DNA of 64,000 nt from Halichondria panicea (lineage: Eukaryota; Porifera; Demospongiae; Suberitida; Halichondriidae), in contig NC_087377.1 in assembly GCF_963675165.1 (NCBI RefSeq), positions 12,944,632 to 13,008,631 of the forward strand. The letters are read 5' to 3'. Shown here in pieces: positions 58,201 through 64,000 of this stretch; the first letter of the stretch is position 1; each line of letters opens with the position of its first letter. Under the pieces are notes generated by a model. That model did no database searches, was not told the DNA's origin, and saw nothing but the letters and a program-made list of their open reading frames with translations. The translations under genes and the position numbers were made by a program.

Positions 58201-58952
58201 AGGGTGTTATACAGGATTTTGAAGTAGAGGGGGGAAGTAACAAAAGTAACCAGAAAATTTTGCTACCCTGTTAGTATGTAAAATTGCCAGCTATGGACAC
58301 TCAGTCATATACAACTAGTACAACTAGTACATGAATGCACATTTTAGGGGGGGGGGGGGGGGGAGAAATTGGATCTAGGGGGGGATATCTCCCCTTCCCC
58401 CCTGTACAAAACCCTGGCACATCATACACTGCATGCACTGTATTATTCGTTTCACAGAAACCAGGCAACGCCCAAACTCTGTCATTCTCATTCATCAACC
58501 ACTCACCAGCAACAGTAATGGGAAGAGGACCTTCTCGTGAGCTAGCCCCAATACACTCCACCATAAAACCCTCCACAATGGAGGCCTCGGACAGTGAAGT
58601 GAGAGTGGCAGTGACATTATCTTTACTCGTGTCATTGCGAACACCACGGAATGCTGGAATACCTTCTGTGGCATCATCATTGTTAGAAAGTAAAGATATG
58701 CTGAACCGGGCCCCTTGCAGTGGAGTGATATCCCATTGTATAAAGCTACCAGGCAGAGTGCAGGTGAAGGTGACAGTGTCATCAGGACAAGCCACAGTGG
58801 GGGTTATTGTCAAATAAGCTGCTTTGTGTAACATTGTTTTAATAATAATAATTTATTATTTACATCTACCTACCTTCCCCTCGGCATGACCAACTTAAAA
58901 TAAGCAACGCTAGAGTGACACCAATCTGTAGATCTGATGATCTTGCATTCAT
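53287..58952 (-). CDS. Ig-FN3-sushi transmembrane receptor with ITIM motifs and a Death domain
   Basis: Seventeen minus-strand exons join in one frame of 797 residues: 58874-58952, 58507-58821, 57902-58177, 57669-57848, 57391-57609, 57126-57332, 56879-57048, 56777-56827, 56605-56658, 56435-56482, 56323-56370, 56236-56274, 55818-55989, 55027-55148, 54661-54826, 53651-53807, 53287-53377. All borders are GT-AG and phases agree. Domains: signal peptide 1-25 (IGVTLALLILSW); Ig 27-131 (VTFTCTLPG); FN3 132-223 (LEWGPPSSTG); three sushi-like modules 224-283, 284-356, 357-425; membrane span about 437-460; YxxPhi motifs at Y485, Y510, Y524, Y542, Y556; ITIM-type VVYAAL (Y570) and VTYATV (Y596); Death domain about 622-712 (KWRELAEAMRLPE; RPTWRELAGHL); Pro-rich end with SH3-type PPLPSRSP and LPPRPPK. 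Phosphatase recruitment and death-fold signalling are inferred from the motifs. Confidence 0.9.
54661..55148 (-). other. Death domain encoded by two exons
   Basis: Exon 14 (55027-55148) gives helices 1-3 (VDKLLDIDQALVQIRS, KWRELAEAMRLPETMIEQ), and exon 15 (54661-54826) gives helices 4-6 (CLTEVIDQWM, RPTWRELAGHL, EEQLSQELLNIY). The W-x-x-L pattern in both halves and the TWRELxxxL block near the end are typical of animal Death domains. Its position after ITIM motifs in the same tail is unusual. Confidence 0.82.
55151..55203. repeat. (GT)n microsatellite abutting a splice acceptor
   Basis: About 26 GT units on the + strand. On the coding (minus) strand the run CACACACACAG forms the acceptor of exon 14, which starts immediately after it at 55148. 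Confidence 0.95.
56236..56827 (-). other. Cassette of five phase-0 mini-exons, one YxxPhi motif each
   Basis: Exons of 51, 54, 48, 48 and 39 bases, all phase 0 at both ends, each carry exactly one tyrosine motif: YSEL, YSRV, YDEV, YSTM, YGQL. Any of them can be skipped or duplicated without changing the frame. Confidence 0.85.
58200..58416. mobile_element. CAGGGT-ended MITE, copy 2, in an intron of the Death-domain receptor
   Basis: Starts CAGGGTGTTATACAGG, ends CCCTGTACAAAACCCTG, and has a G run at 58348-58362. It lies between exons 2 and 3 of the receptor gene. Confidence 0.75.
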
Positions 58953-59263
58953 CTCTGCTACTCTCTCTCTCGATCTATATTAGGTCTGCACAAAAACCAT
59001 TCGCTACTCTCTCTCTATATTATTTAGATTGCACAAAAAAGAATGGTTTCCATATGCTGACTTGGCACTTTCGAATTATGATCGCCCTCTATATCTTTTC
59101 TTGGAGCACCGCAGGATCTAGGAGTGTGCTCATGGTGTAACCTCGATCCCAGGCCGCACTTCTCACTTCACTTAGGAAGGCCGGTGAAGGAGGTTAGGAG
59201 TGGGTCTAGAGGCACTTGTCCAGAAAGATAGGTATGTTTTTTGCATCAAAATAAGAATGTAGT
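58953..59263. other. Upstream region of the Death-domain receptor
   Basis: Presumed promoter region: a duplicated TCGCTACTCTCTCTC-like stretch (58955-59020) and a CCTCGATCCCAGGCCG patch of the dispersed MITE family at 59141. No core promoter element was identified. Confidence 0.4.
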
Positions 59264-59559
59264 AGATGGGCGTGGCCCGCCTCCGGAGAGGGATTGCAGC
59301 CCTATCGTTCTGCTGCGTACTAACTATGAATATCATTAATATTAGCCGCGCCTTTAACCACAAAGCTCAGCTTACTGCAGAGAGGGGAGGGGCTGGGAAG
59401 CCAACAAAAATGCATTACGTAAGAGTTATACAATCTGATTGGTGCAGTAATGTAGGCAGTCTGCAATCTGATTGGTGCTGCATATTTTTCTGCAGCAAGA
59501 ACGAATGCTAGATAGGGCTGCAACCCGTCTCCCCTTTGGGAGGCGGGCCACGCCCATCT
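59264..59559. mobile_element. MITE with about 45-bp terminal inverted repeats
   Basis: AGATGGGCGTGGCCCGCCTC and its inverse GAGGCGGGCCACGCCCATCT at the ends, followed inward by GGGATTGCAGCCCTATC-type sequence and its inverse. Inside are two copies of CAATCTGATTGGTGC. Confidence 0.8.
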
Positions 59560-61519
59560 AGGAGTACGGCACCGGATGTGGAAACGCCCTAATTTTTGTT
59601 ATTTTCCTTAGCTAACCCGAACCCCTCCCCCTTCAAAATTACATCCGGTGCCGTATATGCCACCTGGTTCGTACGATTAACCTTCGCTAGTGGAGAGTAA
59701 AAGTGACCTTCGCTAGTGGGCAGTACGATTAACCTTCGCTAGTAGAGAGTATGATTAACCCTAGCCTCCTTCCCAGCCTCTCCTTTTTCTGTTCTTTGTC
59801 ACACGGTCAATAAGATAAAATACGGTAAGAATTGGAGGAACAAAGAAAGAAAGAACGAACCGTCCAAGAAAAAGGAGAGAGCCTGACAGGCAACAAAGCC
59901 ACAGGATGCCTAGTCTCGTGCGAGCCGATATATTATCGTCTGGCAAATTACACATTAGCTACTTGTGCAGCGGTCTAAGTGGCTGTTTGCATTGATAAGT
60001 GGTTAGTGGGTGGAGGACGGATGTGTGAAACCACATAATTAGATTTGCCAAACTACTTTAGCTAGCAGTGCAGCTGTGCGGTTTCACAACTTACAAACAC
60101 TTATCAGCCACTTAGAGCGCCACGATATTTGTGGCGCGGTCAACACAACTCTGTACGGTGAAATTGGCCAGACCCTTATTCAGGGTCTGGGTCCGCGAGA
60201 CTACAGGATGCCTACGCATTGCAGACTTACTTCATATGCAAGTCTGGAGATATTATCATAAACGATGGCTTTAAATACCTGGCATAGTGAAGTCTGAAGA
60301 CTAAAGGTCTATCTTTGAGCCTATATGCTTTGCAGGGCCGTAAGAAGATTTTTTAAGTGGGGGGGGCAGAAAAAAGGAATGGACCCTCTCCTTGCGACGC
60401 AGGGGGTGGGTCCCTCCCGTCCCGCCGGAGGCGAACTTTTTACATTTTGAGAGATAAACAGCTAGGAGAAAGATACATAAATGAAATAATCTGCATGTGA
60501 GCTGAGAGCTATACAGCAAAATAGTTTATTCGACGTGTGTTAGTGGAAGCAAAGTCACGAGCAACTGCTTCAAAGTCAAGCGAATCAGTTAGCTACTTGT
60601 GTATATAAAGTAAGAATAGACGCTGGGGATTCATCGAGCTTCGTAAGACCATAGATAAAAGAGAGAAATGGATTGGAAATGGATCACGTGTTCCCATAAG
60701 CTGCATATAAAATACGTACACTGAGCTAAGATACAGCCGTGTTTCGCTCCCTACCCCCAGGAAAACTACTTCTACGGCTGTTTTGGAAAATTCAAACCTT
60801 TCCAAGTCTCCTTACAGCTTCAATTTAATGTCCCTTTATACTAGGTATCATTTGGAAATAACAGGAAATTTTTTTGGGATTGCTAAGAAGCAGCTAGAGG
60901 TACAGAAACATTGCTTTCACTACTTAGGATGTTTCTGTACCAATAACACCTATAATACAGCTAGAACAACCTAAAAATAAAAAAGTAGTGTACTGTGTGT
61001 CATATAGCTTCAAGTATTAAACAGAAGTAAAAGTTCAGCAGCAGGATTCTCACACTGACAGTAAGACAATAATTTGTCTCTTTTTTGTGTTTTGGCCATT
61101 TTTTTCCATGTACAGTAGGCGGCCTCGATTAAACCCCGGGCAAAACGCGGATAGTTTTCGAGGAGCTAAATGTTTCCTTCTCTCTTTTATCTATGGTAAG
61201 ATGGGAGGGACGGTCGGGCTCCTCCCAACTAGCATGAGTATATTTATTGTCGCGATAGCGTGGTTGGACTCCGCCCAACTATTTCGGTACGTGAATGTGA
61301 ACTCAACTATCTATTTACTGCACTGCACTTGTACTATTATACCACAATGCTTCATTCCCCACCTAGTACCTATGGATTAATTATGATGTGCAAAACCAAG
61401 ATGACATTTGTAGCAACATTAGCGGTAAGTTGCTGTAGGTACATGTATTATAATATATTTTATATTTTTAGTTATTGAGTTGCATCTATCGATGTCAGTC
61501 CCACTACCCCCCCCCGCGT
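59560..61519. other. No gene recognised
   Basis: Three short direct repeats of ACCTTCGCTAGTNGAGAGTA lie at 59680-59755. Open frames at 59761-59955, 60593-60805 and 61087-61380 have no domain, splice or start support. Confidence 0.4.
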
Positions 61520-61926
61520 TAGTCTCGCGAGCAGACGTGGGAGGGAGGGAACGTCTGGTCACTATTGCAGCAATTCCGTGAACCCCTGCCAGAATGTTGG
61601 CAGTGCCAATCAGATTTGTCCACGTCATAGTGGGCAGGTAACACCCCGTATATTTTCCTATTATAGCATAAAATGAACGTGAAAAGAAGGATTATTGACT
61701 CTAGCAAAGGCTAATTTTAGTGTTGAACCATACCTGGCTGCGAAGGAACTCGGTACAAGGAGCTCAGACCAAGCAAGAGCTAGCTAGCTGCGAATGAAAA
61801 TATTTGTCTGCATGTGAATTTGGTTAATTAATAAATATCTTGCACGTGACTACATTCCTCAGTGCCATGGAATTGCTGCAATAGTTACCAGACGTTCCCT
61901 CTAGGACAAGTCTGCTCGTGAGACTA
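61520..61926. mobile_element. Mutator-like MITE with about 60-bp TIRs and 9-bp target duplication
   Basis: TAGTCTCGCGAGCAGACG...GGGAACGTCTGGT...TATTGCAGCAATTCC at the left is mirrored by GGAATTGCTGCAATAG...ACCAGACGTTCCC...GTCTGCTCGTGAGACTA at the right. CCCCCGCGT flanks both ends (61511-61519 and 61927-61935). Long TIRs with a 9-base duplication fit Mutator-like elements. No transposase. Confidence 0.78.
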
Positions 61927-61952
61927 CCCCCGCGTGGCATAGTGGGGACATA

Positions 61953-62101
61953 CCGTAAAACCTCTATTTAAGGCAAATCTCTAAATATGCGACACTTGGA
62001 CATTTCGCCCATATAGCACCTCATTTTTTTGTGTACATTAAAACTCTACTTTCGCAAAACGTAATTATATAAAAGTGTCGCCTTAAATCGAGGTTTTACG
62101 G
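61953..62101. mobile_element. Mariner-type MITE with TA duplication
   Basis: CCGTAAAACCTCTATTTAAGGC and its near-inverse GCCTTAAATCGAGGTTTTACGG, flanked by TA. 149 bases, no coding. Confidence 0.8.
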
Positions 62102-62103
62102 TA

Positions 62104-64000
62104 GTTAAGTTAGAATTTGATTCAGCAAGTAATCCCGAGGTGCGGGATAGGGTGGGGAATTTGACTTCCTCAATATACAAACTTTCAACAGTAATATCTA
62201 GCCGCGTGTAGTCAAATCCCGGTGTTGTTAAGTGGGCCTGGGGGTATGGGAGGGGAAGTGGGGATTTTATTTCAACCAGGCTCCCAGAAGTGGGGCAGTT
62301 GATATTGATGTAAATCTGGAATGACAGCTTATCGGAAGCCACGCCTTTAATCTTTGCATGTTATAGCAGATACTTCTAATTAAAGAACAATTGTCGTGGA
62401 CTTAATTTTCGTGTAGGATACGAAACCAGCACCCCTTGAAAATTTCGCGCTATACTCATATTATACAGTATATTATAGTATGAACTAAATGTACAACGCG
62501 AGCGTGCATTGTTTATTGATGGCAAGAGTTGTTTGTTAATTCTTAAGGCCACCACCATACACCAGGCAACTTTCAGACAATTCATTGCCTACATGTACAA
62601 TGGTTGTAGGCAATTCATTGCCTCGTGTATGTTACACAATCTATTGTATGCAACTTGTTGCCTGAAGTTGATCCATGGTTAACTTCAGTCAACAGATTGC
62701 CTGAGTGATCAAATTTGTTATATTACTAAACCACACTACCTATGCCGTCATAATTATCTGAACACGTATCAAAGTGGCCATTTGTGAGTGGCAGAGATTA
62801 GTGAACTGATCAAGTTGTATGTAGTTTAAGGTAGTTAAACGTAGTTAACGAGGGAGCGGCCTTACCTCGAGGTAAGGGGCACACAGACATACGGGCGTAC
62901 CCCTCCTTGCTAAGCTACCGCGCATGCGTAGCCTACACATGCAAGTACAGGAACTGTCTCACGAGCACACTGGCTGCTGCTCAATTTTCAAGCCTTCCCC
63001 CCCTCCCCCCCCCCCCCTCAGTCGGTTACCACCTATCACCTATTTCCATCTGATGATGTGATTACCGGGATGGGGCTGAATGAGGGCTCCTCAAAAATAA
63101 CTGTTATTTCAATACCCTGTTATAGTATGTAAAATTGCCAGCTATGGACACTCAGTCCTACAACTAGTACCTGAATGCAAAAAAGGGGGGGAAATTGGAG
63201 CTAGGAGGGGGATATTCCCCCTTTCCCCCCTGTATGACACTCTCTCAGGACTCCCCCAAAACCTAACCACAGCCATGTGACCTTCGACTTCTAGGGCGAC
63301 AGAATCCACGGGACACGTGACTCCAGCTTAGACCCGGTACTGCCAAAATGTTAATAATATCCGCGCACCAGATATGACACTCTAGTTATTGCAACACTCT
63401 TGCGACCGTAGTTAAATGAAGAGAGACCCTGCTTTTACTATACCGTATAGCGGCAAATTTTTGCGTGTGCACATTTTCGCTATTTCGTTCCAGAGCCCTC
63501 AGCAGATATTTTCGTGGGTTTTGCTTTTCAATGCTAGGAAATCATCAATGCTAGGAAATCACACCATAGATATAAGAAGGGAGAGGGATGGGAAACGCTA
63601 CATAAATAGCATTGACGATCCGCGTTTCAGTCAATGTTTTCTTCTTTATTTCCTCCAGCCCATGCTTTTAGCTAGTACTAGGCTATAAACTAGCTACTGA
63701 GCTCCATGTATTAGCAATGGCTAGTGGAACAGTCACAACAAGGTAGCAGCAATAGTTGTGAGACCCCTCCAAGCAGTAAAAAGCAGCTTGGACAGGCAAA
63801 TTCTTGAGAGGAGCTCTGTCTGTATACTGTTGAGTATAGTCACAGACATGATAGGAAATGTAGCAAAGTTCTGTCGTAAATTACTGTGCCGATACGATGA
63901 ACCAACTATCAATGAATACAAAAAGACATTTACCTACATTCAATCATTGATATAACTTGGGTACACAAAAAGTCTGCTTGTCAAAACCAGAATATTACTC
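62104..64000. other. No gene recognised
   Basis: Contains GC-richer sequence, a C run at 62998-63017, the truncated CAGGGT MITE at about 63110-63240 and a TACCGTATAGCGGCAAATTT MITE end near 63440. Open frames at 63416-63688 and 63733-63955 on both strands are unsupported. Confidence 0.4.

Noticed and set aside
58335-58817. Plus-strand 160-residue open frame
   Set aside because: Antisense of the Ig exon of the Death-domain receptor, extended by the G run of a MITE.
1-64000. tRNA, rRNA or other structured RNA genes
   Set aside because: I looked for cloverleaf A/B box patterns and rRNA-like conserved blocks and saw none I could defend.
1-64000. Retroviral, LTR or other virus-derived elements
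   Set aside because: No reverse transcriptase, integrase, capsid or long terminal direct repeats were recognised; all mobile elements seen are DNA-type with inverted repeats.

Overview
The window looks like nuclear DNA of an early-branching animal, most probably a demosponge. It is AT-rich, full of short CATG/TGCATGCA runs and small inverted-repeat transposons, and its genes have many small exons with GT-AG introns often only 50-150 bases long. The proteins are animal-type cell-surface receptors (immunoglobulin, fibronectin III, sushi and Death domains, tyrosine motifs), plus a relic of a Calx-beta/tyrosine-kinase gene. The species call is inference.

Left and central part (1-43000): a cluster of related Ig/FN3 receptors on both strands. 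The intact plan has 8 exons: two encode a signal peptide, one an Ig-like domain, four encode three FN3-like domains, and one encodes the membrane segment and a tail with YEEV and YGPL motifs. Two copies look complete (6595-8706 and 31800-34738, both +). One runs off the left edge (1-1459, -). Three are damaged (22048-24453 +, 26899-29107 -, about 39875-40738 -). Four lone copies of the last exon lie at 21083, 30408, 37043 and 42608. Two subfamilies differ in signal peptide and Ig exon but share nearly the same first FN3 exon. Interspersed are a kinase relic (4370-5760), a small membrane-protein exon (11619-11971), a broken MACPF-like gene (13321-15480) and an unrecognised minus-strand gene whose coding exon is split by a DNA transposon (16408-18525).

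Middle part (43577-47416): a 3.84-kb CACTG-ended transposon carrying a roughly 19-unit, 91-bp minisatellite and a nested palindromic MITE. From 47417 to 53280 I see only repeats and a five-unit tandem array.

Right part (53287-58952, -): the best gene of the window. It has 17 exons in a continuous frame, giving 797 residues: signal peptide, Ig, FN3, three sushi-like modules, membrane segment, a run of tyrosine motifs including two ITIM-type motifs, a Death domain and a proline-rich end. From 59000 to 64000 I see MITEs and no convincing gene.

Together this looks like a self/non-self or innate-immune receptor region. The duplicated Ig/FN3 receptors have SH2-docking or ITAM-like tails, and the neighbouring receptor has an inhibitory-type, Death-domain tail. 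That functional reading is inference; the gene structures are read directly from the sequence.
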